56,639 nt of DNA, taken from NCBI GenBank assembly GCA_005888435.1, contig VAXO01000066.1, positions 1-56,639 on the forward strand, read 5' to 3'. The notes beneath the pieces were generated by a model. The model was not told the DNA's origin. It worked only from the letters and a program-made list of their open reading frames with translations, and did not search any database. Of this stretch, positions 49,542-56,639 are shown one piece after another. Source of the DNA: Actinomycetota bacterium. GTDB taxonomy: Bacteria > Actinomycetota > Thermoleophilia > Gaiellales > Gaiellaceae. Every line of letters begins with the position of its first letter. Position 1 is the first letter of the stretch. The position numbers and the translations under genes were made by a program.

Positions 49542-50060
49542 TTAGACAGTGACTTTGTCAAGCGAGCGGATCACGCGCGCGACACCGGGCGGGACGAGCG
49601 ACTCCCAGTCTTCGCCTGCCCGCAGCGCGGCGCGCACGTCCGCTCCGGAGATGCCCTTCTCGACTCCCTCGTCCAGCACCACGACGTCGTACCCAGCCTC
49701 GCGCATGCGCTCGAGCTTCGTCCCGCCCCAGTCGGAAAAGAGCCGCAGGTACTGGGTCAGTCCGGGCGGCACGTACGCCGGCCAGAGCTCCGGCTCGTTG
49801 ACGGGAAACGGAATCACGTGCGCGCGAATGCGCTCGTCGTGTGCGACCTCCGTCACCATCAGCAATCGCTCGACGTACGAGTACGGGTTCGACTCGGGCA
49901 GGTGGCGGAGCGGATCGGTCGGCTCTTCCTTGATTCGCGCTGGATCGGGGTTCGTGATCCCGATGAAGACGACGTCCGAGCGTGCCGCCGCCCCGCGCAG
50001 ATACTGCAGATGTCCGTTGTGGAAGGGCTGGAAGCGCCCGTGAATCATCCCCTGATTCAC
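49542..50060 (-). CDS. nicotinamide-nucleotide adenylyltransferase-like nucleotidyltransferase
   Basis: A 172-residue archaeal NadM-type protein, forming NAD from NMN and ATP. The nucleotidyltransferase fold opens HGRFQPFHNGHLQYLR with the H-x-G-H motif. ISGADVRAAL takes the place of the ISSTxxR motif. I take the GTG at 50060 as start (VNQGMIHGRF); an ATG four codons later (50048) is the alternative. Only 4 bases follow the selD stop, in the same operon. Pantetheine-phosphate-type activity is less likely but not excluded. Confidence 0.82.
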   Translation of the reverse strand: MNQGMIHGRFQPFHNGHLQYLRGAAARSDVVFIGITNPDPARIKEEPTDPLRHLPESNPYSYVERLLMVTEVAHDERIRAHVIPFPVNEPELWPAYVPPGLTQYLRLFSDWGGTKLERMREAGYDVVVLDEGVEKGISGADVRAALRAGEDWESLVPPGVARVIRSLDKVTV

Positions 50061-50064
50061 ATGC

Positions 50065-51102
50065 TCACTCGACGACGACGCCCGCACCCTCCTCCACTCG
50101 GCCGATCCGGCGGAGGAACAGCTTGCGCGCACCGAACTCGGCCTCGAGCGCCGGCCCCTGCTCGGCCGGGATCGAGACGAGCAAGCCGCCCGCGGTCTGC
50201 GGGTCGTAGCCGAGCGCGTCGAGGGTGGGCGGCAGCCCGTCGGCGCTCACGTGCGGCGAGGCGAAGTCGCGGTTGCGCGGATCGCCGCTCGTGCGGACGC
50301 CCTTGCGCGCGAGATCGAGCGCTCCGTCGATCGCGGGGAAACGCTCGGACTCGAGCCGGATCTGCACGCCGCTGCGGTCCGCGACCTCGTGCGCATGTCC
50401 GAAAAGGCCGAAGCCGGTGACGTCCGTGACGGCGTGCGGCTCCACGCCGCGCAGCACGTCGGCGGCCGCCTTGTTCAGCGTGCGCATCCAGCGGATCGCG
50501 CGCGTCAGCTGCATGTCGCCTGCGAGACCCTTCTTGTACCCGGTCATGATCAGGCCCGTCCCGAGCGGCTTAGTCAGGAAGAGGGCGTCCCCCGCGCGCG
50601 CGCCGTTCTTGGGCCAGATCCCGTCCGGCCGCACCGTGCCGACGACCGCGAGCCCGTACTTCGGCTCCGCGTCGCGGATCGTGTGCCCGCCGGCGAGCAA
50701 TCCGCCAGCCGCGCGCACCTGCGCGTCGGCCGCGGCGAAGATCTCGCCGAGCATCTCCATCGGCAGCTCTTCGGGGAATGCAGCGATCGAGAGCGCGAGC
50801 AGCGGCGCGCCGCCCATCGCGAAGACGTCGTTCAGCGCATTCGTCGCAGCGATCGCGCCGTAGTCGCCCGGATCGTCGACGACGGGCGGAAAGAAATCGA
50901 GGGTGAAGATGAGCGCGCGCTCGTCGTCGAGGCGGTAGACCGCGGCATCATCGGCCGGCGCGAGCCCGACGAGCAGGTTCTCGGCCTCGACCGGGACGAA
51001 TCCCGCGAGCAGCTCCTCGAGCCGGGCAGCCGAGTACTTCGCGGCGCAGCCCCCGCACGACGCCAGGTCGGTGAGCTTGACGCGTCCCGTGTCGGTGCCC
51101 AC
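50065..51102 (-). CDS. selD: selenide, water dikinase
   Basis: A 345-residue SelD that makes selenophosphate from selenide and ATP. The N-terminal ASCGGCAAKYS places a cysteine at the catalytic position and the essential lysine three residues on. ADDAAVYRLDDERALIFTLDFFPP is the metal site. The FAMGG and GGHTIRDAEPKYGLAV blocks follow. GTG at 51102 is used; upstream codons are not SelD-like. No SelA/SelB or tRNA-Sec is in the window. It heads the operon down to PAC2. Confidence 0.93.
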   Translation of the reverse strand: MGTDTGRVKLTDLASCGGCAAKYSAARLEELLAGFVPVEAENLLVGLAPADDAAVYRLDDERALIFTLDFFPPVVDDPGDYGAIAATNALNDVFAMGGAPLLALSIAAFPEELPMEMLGEIFAAADAQVRAAGGLLAGGHTIRDAEPKYGLAVVGTVRPDGIWPKNGARAGDALFLTKPLGTGLIMTGYKKGLAGDMQLTRAIRWMRTLNKAAADVLRGVEPHAVTDVTGFGLFGHAHEVADRSGVQIRLESERFPAIDGALDLARKGVRTSGDPRNRDFASPHVSADGLPPTLDALGYDPQTAGGLLVSIPAEQGPALEAEFGARKLFLRRIGRVEEGAGVVVE

Positions 51103-51258
51103 GGGCAAAGGGTAAGGAACCCGAGCCACGCTCGTCCACAAATAGCCGGCGGCGGCGCAGAGCACCGCCGCCGTCAGGGGAGAGGAGGAGCCTTGCGGTT
51201 CCCCCGCGCCACGTTCTGCATGTGCGCCTGGTCACCTTCTGACTTGCAAAGATTGCTC

Positions 51259-51936
51259 ATGGAGCAAAGCGCCCTCATCACGGGTGGCTCGTCGGGAATC
51301 GGGCTCGCGATCGCGCGCGCGTTGCGGGAGGACGGCTTCAGGCTCACGCTCGCGGCACGGACGCGCGCGAAGGTCGAGGCCGCGGCGCGGGAGCTCGACG
51401 CGCTCGCCGTCAGCGCCGACGTCGCGGACGACGGCGACTGCCGGCGGATCGTGGAGGAGCACCGCCAGCGGCACGGTCGGCTCGACGTCCTCGTCAACTC
51501 GGCGGGAGTCGGGATCGCCGGCGACATCGCCGACATGCCGGCGAAGCAAATCGATCTGCAGCTCGACGTCAACCTGCGGGGGCTGATGCTCGTGACGGCC
51601 GCGGCGCTGCCGCTTCTGCGCGAGGCGCGCGGGCTCGTCGTCAACCTCGCGTCCATCGCCGGCACGATGGGCACGCCCTTCCTACCTGTGTACGGCGCGG
51701 CTAAGGCGGCGGTGATCCAGTTCACCGACACGCTGAACCGCGGCGAGCAGGAACACGGCGTGCGCGCGACCGCGATCAGCCCCGGCTTCGTCGACACGCC
51801 GATGACGGACTGGAACCCGGTGCCGAAGGAGGAGATGATCCGGCCCGAGGACTGCGCGGAGATCGTGCGGCTTTTGCTGCGCCTCAGCCCCTACGCCCGC
51901 ATCCCCCACGTCGTCGTCGAACGCCTGGGTAGCTGA
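51259..51936 (+). CDS. short-chain dehydrogenase/reductase
   Basis: A 225-residue SDR with the nucleotide-binding TGGSSGIGLAIA at the N-terminus. VNSAGVG replaces the usual NNAG. The catalytic Ser is in VNLASIAG and the Y-x-x-x-K site is YGAAK. The C-terminus ends in a short helix. Acts on an unknown alcohol or ketone. ATG at 51259; the ribosome binding site is weak. Divergent from selD across 156 bases. REP-like copies follow. Confidence 0.92.
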   Translation: MEQSALITGGSSGIGLAIARALREDGFRLTLAARTRAKVEAAARELDALAVSADVADDGDCRRIVEEHRQRHGRLDVLVNSAGVGIAGDIADMPAKQIDLQLDVNLRGLMLVTAAALPLLREARGLVVNLASIAGTMGTPFLPVYGAAKAAVIQFTDTLNRGEQEHGVRATAISPGFVDTPMTDWNPVPKEEMIRPEDCAEIVRLLLRLSPYARIPHVVVERLGS

Positions 51937-51951
51937 TTCGAGGTCTGGACG

Positions 51952-52012
51952 GCTGGGGTCAGACCCCAGCCTTTAGATACGTGCCTCGAAGGGCAAGGGT
52001 CTGACCCCTGCC
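51952..52012. repeat. REP-like palindromes, copies D1 and D2
   Basis: GCTGGGGTC-A-GACCCCAGC (51952-51970) is identical to copy B, including the following CTTT. A second, imperfect copy GGCAAGGGTC-T-GACCCCTGCC lies at 51992-52012. They are between the convergent SDR and UbiB genes, 15 and 17 bases from their stops, and may also terminate transcription. Confidence 0.75.
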
Positions 52013-52028
52013 TTTTGGAACGCGTCGG

Positions 52029-53627
52029 TCAGAGCTCTCCGGGTGTGCGGATGATCTTCCAGAGCATGTAGATCCCGAAGATGAACGCGGCGCAGAAGAG
52101 GCCGAATGCCGCCCAGCGCAGGTCGTGCACTCGGGCGAGGAGGGCCGACGCGAGCAACAGCGCAGAGACGATGACCGCGCCACCGACGCGGTTCGCCACG
52201 GAGCGCATCGCGTGCTCGAGATCTCCGAGGTCGGTCGGAGCGACGCCGACCTTGAATGTCCCCGTCTCGAGCTTGTTGACGAGGTGGCCGACATGGCGCG
52301 GCATGCGCCCGAGCGGCTCGAGCTGCGTGTACAGCCACGCGAACAGCTGGTTCGGCTCGAGCCGGCGCTCGCCTTCTCGGAGCATCACCTCGAGCGCGTC
52401 CTCCTCCAGCAGCTGGATGGGGTCGAGCTCCGGATACAGCACGCGCGCGATCGAGTCGGCCTGCGCGAGCGTCTTCCCGACGAGGGCGAAGCTCGTCGGC
52501 AGGCCGATCCCGTAGTCGAAGGAGATGCGCTGCAGATCCGCGAGCGCCTCGCCGGCGCGGATGCCGGAAAGCGGCCGCCAGTGGTATCGCGGCAGCTTGC
52601 GACGGAGCTCCTGCACGAAGCCCGGCTCGTCGGCGCCGAGCGATACGCGCGACAGCCCGAGGATCAGGTCGGCGACGTCGTCGGCGCGGTTCTGCGCGAC
52701 GGCGAGCAGGAGCAGCGCCAGGTTGCGGCGCGTGTCGTCGTCCAGGCGGCCGAGCAGCCCGAAGTCGACGAGCGCCAAGCGGCCGTCGGTCGTCAGCAGG
52801 ACGTTTCCGCGGTGGGGATCTGCGTGGTAGACGCCCTCCACGGTCACCTGATGCACGTAAGCGCGGAAGAACTGCCGCGCGAGCTCGTGCGCACGCTCTG
52901 CGCCGAGCCCGTGGTCGGCGTCGACCTTGCGCCCTGCGATCCGCTCGAGCACGAGGACCTTTTCAGTCACATATGGCCGGATCACCTCGGGTACGACGAG
53001 ATCCTCGTACTCGCCGACGATGCGGGCGATCAGCTCGGCGTTGTTCGCCTCCTCGACGAAATCGAGCTCGGCGCGCAGATGTACTTCCAGTTCGTCCGCC
53101 AGCGCGCGCGCCTGTAGCAGCTGCGCCCGCTCGGAACGCGACTCGAGCAGCTCGGCCGTCGAGCGCATCAGCGCGAGGTCGACGTCGATCTGCTCCTCGA
53201 TTCCGGGGCGTCGCACCTTGACGATCACCTCGCGGCCGCTCGCGAGCAGCGCGGTGTGGATCTGCGCGATCGATGCTGTCGCGAGCGGCTCGGGGTCGAT
53301 GCGCACGAAGACGTCGGGCTGGAGCTCCTCCGCGATCACCCGGCGGATCTGCTCGAAGGGGACGGGCGGGACCTCGTCGACGAGCTTGCCGAGCTCCTCG
53401 ATGTAGACGTCCGGCAGGAGGTCCGGACGCGACGAGAGGAGCTGGCCCAGCTTGATGTACGTCGTCCCGAGCTGTTCGAGCGACCGGCGGAATTCGCGCG
53501 CGCCGTCGCGCGTCGCCGGCCGGTTGCCCCACACGCCGAGCTCCCGCAACACTCGCAGCAGGCCGCCGCGCCGCGCGATGCGTCCGACGTAGACAGCGCG
53601 CTTGATCCGCTGCGTCCGCGGGCCCAT
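52029..53627 (-). CDS. ABC1/UbiB (ADCK) atypical kinase-like protein
   Basis: A 532-residue protein of the UbiB family, tied to isoprenoid quinone metabolism. It shows the signature helix TYIKLGQLLSSRPDLLP (K-x-G-Q), then ATASIAQIHTALLASGREVIVKVRRPG with the nucleotide-binding Lys. The catalytic loop HADPHRGNVLL and the DFG motif VDFGLLGRL follow. Two C-terminal helices (about 485-525) anchor it in the membrane. ATP binding is probable; the target is unknown. Confidence 0.93.
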   Translation of the reverse strand: MGPRTQRIKRAVYVGRIARRGGLLRVLRELGVWGNRPATRDGAREFRRSLEQLGTTYIKLGQLLSSRPDLLPDVYIEELGKLVDEVPPVPFEQIRRVIAEELQPDVFVRIDPEPLATASIAQIHTALLASGREVIVKVRRPGIEEQIDVDLALMRSTAELLESRSERAQLLQARALADELEVHLRAELDFVEEANNAELIARIVGEYEDLVVPEVIRPYVTEKVLVLERIAGRKVDADHGLGAERAHELARQFFRAYVHQVTVEGVYHADPHRGNVLLTTDGRLALVDFGLLGRLDDDTRRNLALLLLAVAQNRADDVADLILGLSRVSLGADEPGFVQELRRKLPRYHWRPLSGIRAGEALADLQRISFDYGIGLPTSFALVGKTLAQADSIARVLYPELDPIQLLEEDALEVMLREGERRLEPNQLFAWLYTQLEPLGRMPRHVGHLVNKLETGTFKVGVAPTDLGDLEHAMRSVANRVGGAVIVSALLLASALLARVHDLRWAAFGLFCAAFIFGIYMLWKIIRTPGEL

Positions 53628-53649
53628 CAGCCCGCGTATCTCCCCCGTG

Positions 53650-53859
53650 TCAGCCCTGGAAACGCGAGGGCTTCACGCGCTGACGCGCGAGGAAGCCGTC
53701 GACCGCTTCTCGGTGTACACGCAACACCCGTCCGACGCGGACGGCGTCGAGCCGGCCGTCGTGGATCAAGCGACGAATGGTCTCGGGATGGACGCCGAGC
53801 TGGTCGGCGACGTCACGAACGCTGACGAGGCTGTCCGGTTGCTGCTCCGCAGATGACAC
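53650..53859 (-). CDS. excisionase-type (HTH_17) DNA-binding protein
   Basis: A 69-residue MerR-like single-domain protein: LVSVRDVADQLGVHPETIRRLIHDGRLDAVRVGRVLRVHREAVDGFL is the standard HTH_17 layout. Such proteins are often labelled excisionase, but no integrase or att site is adjacent, so a small chromosomal regulator is more likely. It is 22 bases upstream of the UbiB gene and 11 downstream of the lipoprotein gene. Confidence 0.85.
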   Translation of the reverse strand: MSSAEQQPDSLVSVRDVADQLGVHPETIRRLIHDGRLDAVRVGRVLRVHREAVDGFLARQRVKPSRFQG

Positions 53860-53870
53860 CGCGTTCCAAC

Positions 53871-54776
53871 CTACAACAGCAGCCGCCGAATTGCCTCACC
53901 CAATTCGTGCGTCGAGACCGAGCCTTGGAACTTCGCCTTGATCCTGCCGTCGCCCCCGACGAGGAACGTCCACGGCTCGCCGGGCAGATGCCACTGCTGA
54001 ACCCAGCGGTTTGGCCCCTTGCTTGGATTGTTGTCCTTGTAGATCTCGACGTGGATGAAGCGCACGGGAGTGCGCGCGTACTGCTTGCGAACGCGGTCGA
54101 CCACGTCGACAACCGGTCCGCAGATGCGGCTCTCGCAGTATCGCGGTGTCGCGAAGGTGACCACGAACGGCCGGTGCGCGGCAAGCGCGGCGGCGACCGA
54201 CGTCCGCAGCAGCGCGCGGTCGGGCGGTACTCGTGTCGTCAGCGCTGCCGTGCGGCCGCCGGTGCTCGCCAGCGTCGGCGTCTTCGACGGGTATGCGCGC
54301 GACCCGACGATCGGCGACGCCGAGCTCGGACGCACGATCAGATCGCCCACGCCTGCAATCCGCTCCCTGCCGCCGAGGGGCCGCGCGACGACCTGGTAGT
54401 GACCGGCGGCCGGCACCCGGACGTGCGCGACGTAGATCGCCTTTGCGTCGGCGCCGGTCGAGACGCCGGGCACGCCGATCGGCTCGAGCCGGGCGGCCGT
54501 CGTCGTGAAGGGCTTCGCCTTCAGCGACCGTGCGACCCACACGCGCGCACGCGGCGTCGCGACCACGCGACCACGTGGATCGACCACGAGAAAGGAGATG
54601 CGCACGACACCCGGCGAGTAGTCGGAAGTTCCCGGAATCAGCGAGACGCTCTGGCCGGAGCTGCGCCAGAGCGCTGCGAGTGATCCTGCCTCGGGCGCGC
54701 CCCGCGACGGGCTCGTGCTCGAGCTACAGCCGGCTGCGAGGACAACCAGCGCAACTAGCGCAAGCGAAGCGCGCAC
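53871..54776 (-). CDS. lipoprotein with thioredoxin-like domain
   Basis: A 301-residue exported lipoprotein. The signal peptide ends in the lipobox LAAGC (C17). An immunoglobulin-like beta domain (about 45-145) is followed by a thioredoxin-like domain (about 170-300). The possible redox pair is C-x4-C in RYCESRICGPVV, wider than the usual CxxC, and FIHVEIYKDNN follows. It may handle thiols or metals outside the membrane, as the DipZ system does. It follows the small peptide gene by 11 bases in the same operon. Confidence 0.85.
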   Translation of the reverse strand: MRASLALVALVVLAAGCSSSTSPSRGAPEAGSLAALWRSSGQSVSLIPGTSDYSPGVVRISFLVVDPRGRVVATPRARVWVARSLKAKPFTTTAARLEPIGVPGVSTGADAKAIYVAHVRVPAAGHYQVVARPLGGRERIAGVGDLIVRPSSASPIVGSRAYPSKTPTLASTGGRTAALTTRVPPDRALLRTSVAAALAAHRPFVVTFATPRYCESRICGPVVDVVDRVRKQYARTPVRFIHVEIYKDNNPSKGPNRWVQQWHLPGEPWTFLVGGDGRIKAKFQGSVSTHELGEAIRRLLL

Positions 54777-54787
54777 ATCGCGTCACT

Positions 54788-54901
54788 CTAGACGCCGTTG
54801 CCCTCATGGGGCCCCTCTGGCCAGAACTGCAAGGCCGGCAGTAGTGCGAGGGCGATGAGGACGACGAACACTGCGAGATAGATCAGGCGTGCTTTAGACA
54901 A
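54788..54901 (-). CDS. 37-residue hydrophobic peptide downstream of XRE-TPR regulator
   Basis: TTG start with an outstanding ribosome binding site, GGGAGGTGATC, complementary to the 16S tail. The sequence begins with a basic SKARLIY, then a hydrophobic helix (about 7-24), then a short polar C-terminus reading FWPEGPHEGNGV. This is the build of a signal-peptide-bearing pro-peptide (Phr/PapR/SHP-like) or of a single-pass membrane micro-protein. It lies 27 bases after the regulator's stop, on the same strand. Confidence 0.68.
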   Translation of the reverse strand: MSKARLIYLAVFVVLIALALLPALQFWPEGPHEGNGV

Positions 54902-54928
54902 CGGGGGATCACCTCCCTTCGATCAGGA

Positions 54929-56299
54929 TTAGAAGCGAACGTCTTGCAAGGCGTCGGCCGCCTGGCGGTACAGCTTGGCCGCCATGCGGTCGTCGCCGCG
55001 ACGTGCTGCGAGGTCCCCTTGTGCAAGCCACGCGTCTGCGCGGTGACTCCCCGAGGACATCTGGTCGTAGGCCGCCTCGCCGGCCTTGAACGCCTCCTCG
55101 GCTTCCTCGAGTCGATTCTGCTCGAGCAGCGCGCGGCCGAGCACCAGCTGCGCGTTGCCGATCTCGTGCATCTCGTCGACGCGGTCGCCGAGCAGCTGCA
55201 GCGCGTAGCGCGCCTGCTCCTCGGCGAGCGTCCCTTCGCCGGTGCGAAGGTGAACCTGGGCGATGCCGTTGACCGCGTGCGCTGCCTCCGCGTCGTTGCC
55301 GATCTCGAGGGCGATGCGAACGGCGTCCTTGAGCAGGGCGAGCGCCTCCTCCGGATGGCCGAGCAGGAAGTTGATGCCGCCCAGGTTGTTGAGCAGCCGC
55401 CCGAGGTTGCTGCGGTCGGCGAGCTCTTCATACGCGGACTTCGCGCGCTCCGCGTACGAGCGTGCGAGGACCCAGCGACCCTCCCGGTCGGCGATGATCG
55501 ACGCCTGGAAGTAGACGTCGGCCGTCGTGCGTGTGTCGTTCAGGCTTTCGGCGAGCTCGAGCGCGCGCTCGACATCCTCGCGCGCAGCCTCGAAGTCCCG
55601 GCGCCGCCGATAGCAGCGGGAGCGCCACGAGAGGATGTTCGAGCGGAGCTGGTCAGACGGGATCTGCGATCGCTCCGCGACCTTGAGCGCCTCGTCGAAG
55701 AGCGCGATCGCCGTCTGGACGCTGTTCAGCATGAACCGGCCGATGCCCAGGCGGAAGAGCACGTCTGCGCGCTCGACGTCCGAGAAGGCGTTGCTCTCGG
55801 TGAGCGCCCGGGCGCGCTCGAGCAGCGCGATTCCGTCGCGCACCTCGCTGCGGCGCAGCCGGATGATCGCCTCGCCGCAGAGCGCACGCACTTCCAGCTC
55901 GGGCAGGCCGGTCGAGAGGACGGCCGAGCGAATGCGATCGAACTCCTCCAGCGCCTCGTCGTTCCGCCGAGCCTCGACGAGGGCGTCGCAACGCGCCAGC
56001 GCTGCATCGACCCGTCCACGTTCGTCAGCCGAGACGCCGTTCGCAAGGAAGCCGGCGTCGACGCCCAGCCGGTCGGCGAGCCACAGGATCGTCTCCGCAG
56101 TCGGCCGCGTCTTGCCGCGCTCGATCTGGCTGACGTACTCCTTCGAGAAGCGGTCGCCCGCCAGCCCAGTCTGAGTCATGCCCGCGGCCACGCGCAGTTG
56201 CCGCAGCCGCTCGCCGAGGCGCAACCCGGCCTGCGCGGCCATCAGTCGCTGCTGACGGGTGGCGGTCGATTCAGACACGTACGGCGTAGTAGACGACAT
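54929..56299 (-). CDS. XRE-family HTH regulator with TPR sensor domain (second)
   Basis: A 456-residue regulator built like the one at 32349. The XRE HTH (about 26-84) reads RLGERLRQLRVAAGMTQTGLAG to SQIERGKTRPTAETILWLADRLGV. A connector follows, then about eight tetratricopeptide repeats (100-450; SNLGRLLNNLGGINFLLGHPEEALALL is the clearest). ATG at 56299; weak ribosome binding site. A perfect inverted repeat lies 24 bases upstream. Downstream peptide gene and divergent short transcript suggest a peptide-responsive circuit, which is inference. Confidence 0.9.
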   Translation of the reverse strand: MSSTTPYVSESTATRQQRLMAAQAGLRLGERLRQLRVAAGMTQTGLAGDRFSKEYVSQIERGKTRPTAETILWLADRLGVDAGFLANGVSADERGRVDAALARCDALVEARRNDEALEEFDRIRSAVLSTGLPELEVRALCGEAIIRLRRSEVRDGIALLERARALTESNAFSDVERADVLFRLGIGRFMLNSVQTAIALFDEALKVAERSQIPSDQLRSNILSWRSRCYRRRRDFEAAREDVERALELAESLNDTRTTADVYFQASIIADREGRWVLARSYAERAKSAYEELADRSNLGRLLNNLGGINFLLGHPEEALALLKDAVRIALEIGNDAEAAHAVNGIAQVHLRTGEGTLAEEQARYALQLLGDRVDEMHEIGNAQLVLGRALLEQNRLEEAEEAFKAGEAAYDQMSSGSHRADAWLAQGDLAARRGDDRMAAKLYRQAADALQDVRF

Positions 56300-56322
56300 G
56301 CTTCACCAAATCTCAACCCTTC

Positions 56323-56341
56323 TTAGGGGGCATCCCCCTAA
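56323..56341. promoter_or_regulatory. 19-bp palindrome upstream of the second XRE-TPR gene
   Basis: TTAGGGGG-CAT-CCCCCTAA, perfect 8-bp arms, 24-42 bases before the regulator's start. It may be the regulator's own operator or a 5'-UTR hairpin. Nearby GGTCAAG (56367-56373) and two CTTGAC repeats (about 56391 and 56404, 13 bases apart) could be further binding sites. Confidence 0.55.
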
Positions 56342-56404
56342 AAGGTCATGTTCTGGCGGGAAAGGGGTCAAGCAACTCTACTTCAAATCACTTGACCGAG
56401 CTAC

Positions 56405-56433
56405 TTGACAGGGCTTGGAAACGCTCGTACAGT
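56405..56433 (+). promoter_or_regulatory. sigma-70-type promoter for a short divergent transcript
   Basis: TTGACA (perfect -35), 17 bases, TACAGT (-10, four of six). It points rightward, away from the XRE-TPR gene, with a start near 56440. It overlaps the CTTGAC repeat that may bind the regulator. Confidence 0.65.
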
Positions 56434-56439
56434 GAGGCC

Positions 56440-56609
56440 ATCTTGCGACCGAGCCAGACGCCAGGGTCGGCTGCAGGAGGCGCTTCACCAGGTTAGATCG
56501 AGTCGGGGCGTGGCTGGGCCGCAGAGCCAAGTTCCGAAGATCTCGCCACGAAGGTGGGGTCGCCGACAGGAATAGACCCCCGGAGCCGCAGCCGGGGGTC
56601 TTCCTTTTT
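56440..56609 (+). ncRNA. candidate short structured RNA or peptide mRNA, promoter to terminator
   Basis: About 170 bases with a promoter at one end and an intrinsic terminator at the other. Foldable elements are a long-range pairing GTCGG/CCGAC enclosing CGTGGC/GCCACG, and a hairpin UGGCU/AGCCA. A 21-codon GTG ORF (56510-56575, starting VAGPQSQVPK) ends exactly at the terminator but lacks a good ribosome binding site. I could not match it to SRP RNA, tmRNA, RNase P or a named riboswitch. It may instead be a leader for a gene beyond the window. Confidence 0.45.
56575..56609 (+). terminator. intrinsic terminator with possible antiterminator
   Basis: GACCCCCGG/CCGGGGGTC, 9-bp stem, followed by TTCCTTTTT. 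GGGGTC at 56556-56561 can pair with GACCCC in the 5' arm, so an alternative fold would prevent termination. Best-formed terminator in the window. Confidence 0.85.
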
Positions 56610-56613
56610 GGTC

Positions 56614-56639
56614 CGCGAAAACGCTGGCGCGTTTTCGCG
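56614..56639. terminator. perfect hairpin at the window edge
   Basis: CGCGAAAACGC/GCGTTTTCGCG, 11-bp stem with a 4-base loop, ending at the last base of the window. It may be a second terminator, or serve a convergent gene outside the window. What follows is not visible. Confidence 0.5.

Noticed and set aside
53650-53859. Prophage or integrative element signalled by an excisionase-like protein
   Set aside because: No integrase, att repeats or phage genes around; HTH_17 proteins are common chromosomal regulators.
56388-56441. 17-codon minus-strand ORF (MASLYERF...) upstream of the second XRE-TPR gene
   Set aside because: No ribosome binding site; it lies over the opposing promoter and is likely chance.
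56440-56609. T-box leader, SRP RNA, tmRNA or RNase P RNA at the window end
   Set aside because: AAGGTGGGGTCGCC only partly matches the T-box element, and that stretch sits in a CCAC/GUGG hairpin; core motifs of the other RNAs are absent.
1-56639. CRISPR arrays, insertion sequences, rRNA and tRNA genes
   Set aside because: No regularly spaced repeats, transposase motifs, or cloverleaf/T-arm sequences found on reading both strands.

Overview
The window is GC-rich DNA from a monoderm, high-GC actinobacterium. The best guess is a soil or sediment lineage near the Thermoleophilia (Gaiellales or Solirubrobacterales). This rests on gene content: a Tad pilus locus without an outer-membrane secretin, a DipZ-type CcdA-thioredoxin protein, a 2-oxoacid:ferredoxin oxidoreductase, an ECF41 sigma factor, PAC2 and CtaA proteins, many GTG starts and ATGA/GTGA overlaps. 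No rRNA, tRNA, CRISPR array, transposase or prophage was seen.

Layout. 1-3.7 kb: a secreted sulfatase, small hypotheticals, an orphan LuxR-type response regulator and small membrane proteins. 3.7-12 kb: a minus-strand Tad/Flp pilus operon read as flp, tadE, tadG-like, cpaB (frameshifted), cpaE, cpaF, a VWA-TadB fusion, tadC, and an overlapping ICMT-like methyltransferase. Three homologous three-helix membrane proteins flank it. 12.5-17.5 kb: an MFS exporter, a tiny His-rich secreted protein, and an ABC exporter divergent from an ECF41 sigma gene, with ECF41-type promoter elements facing both ways. 17.5-25 kb: a secreted clan GH-A glycosidase, an AlbA_2-type protein, the ferredoxin oxidoreductase beta subunit, and a GH9 cellulase carrying an internal deletion with frameshift. 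25-32.2 kb: a long minus-strand run with GST, methyltransferase, ferredoxin oxidoreductase alpha subunit, PLD-like protein, DUF1361, VOC protein and an O-antigen-ligase-like protein.

32.2-35 kb: an XRE-TPR regulator overlapping genes for an AlkA-type glycosylase and a macrodomain protein, and divergent from a six-codon ORF with a near-perfect Shine-Dalgarno. 35-46.4 kb: ProC, 6-phosphogluconolactonase, an HTH regulator, thiolase plus FadB-like beta-oxidation genes, an SF2 helicase and DipZ. 46.4-51.1 kb: a minus-strand operon of SelD, an NMN adenylyltransferase-like protein, archaeal-type phosphoglycerate mutase, CtaA and PAC2. 51.2-56.6 kb: SDR, an ABC1/UbiB kinase, an HTH_17 protein, a thioredoxin-fold lipoprotein and a second XRE-TPR regulator. 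The second regulator is followed by a 37-codon hydrophobic peptide gene and is divergent from a short promoter-to-terminator unit.

Most promising for novelty: (i) the two XRE-TPR regulators, each with tiny peptide ORFs and a short divergent unit ending in a hairpin, an arrangement like RRNPP peptide signalling but in an actinobacterium; (ii) the VWA-TadB fusion and the small membrane-protein family around the Tad locus; (iii) an ABC exporter apparently in an ECF41 regulon; (iv) REP-like GGGGTC(A/T)GACCCC palindromes at gene ends. All of these are read by eye from sequence. None has been tested by alignment, folding or database search.
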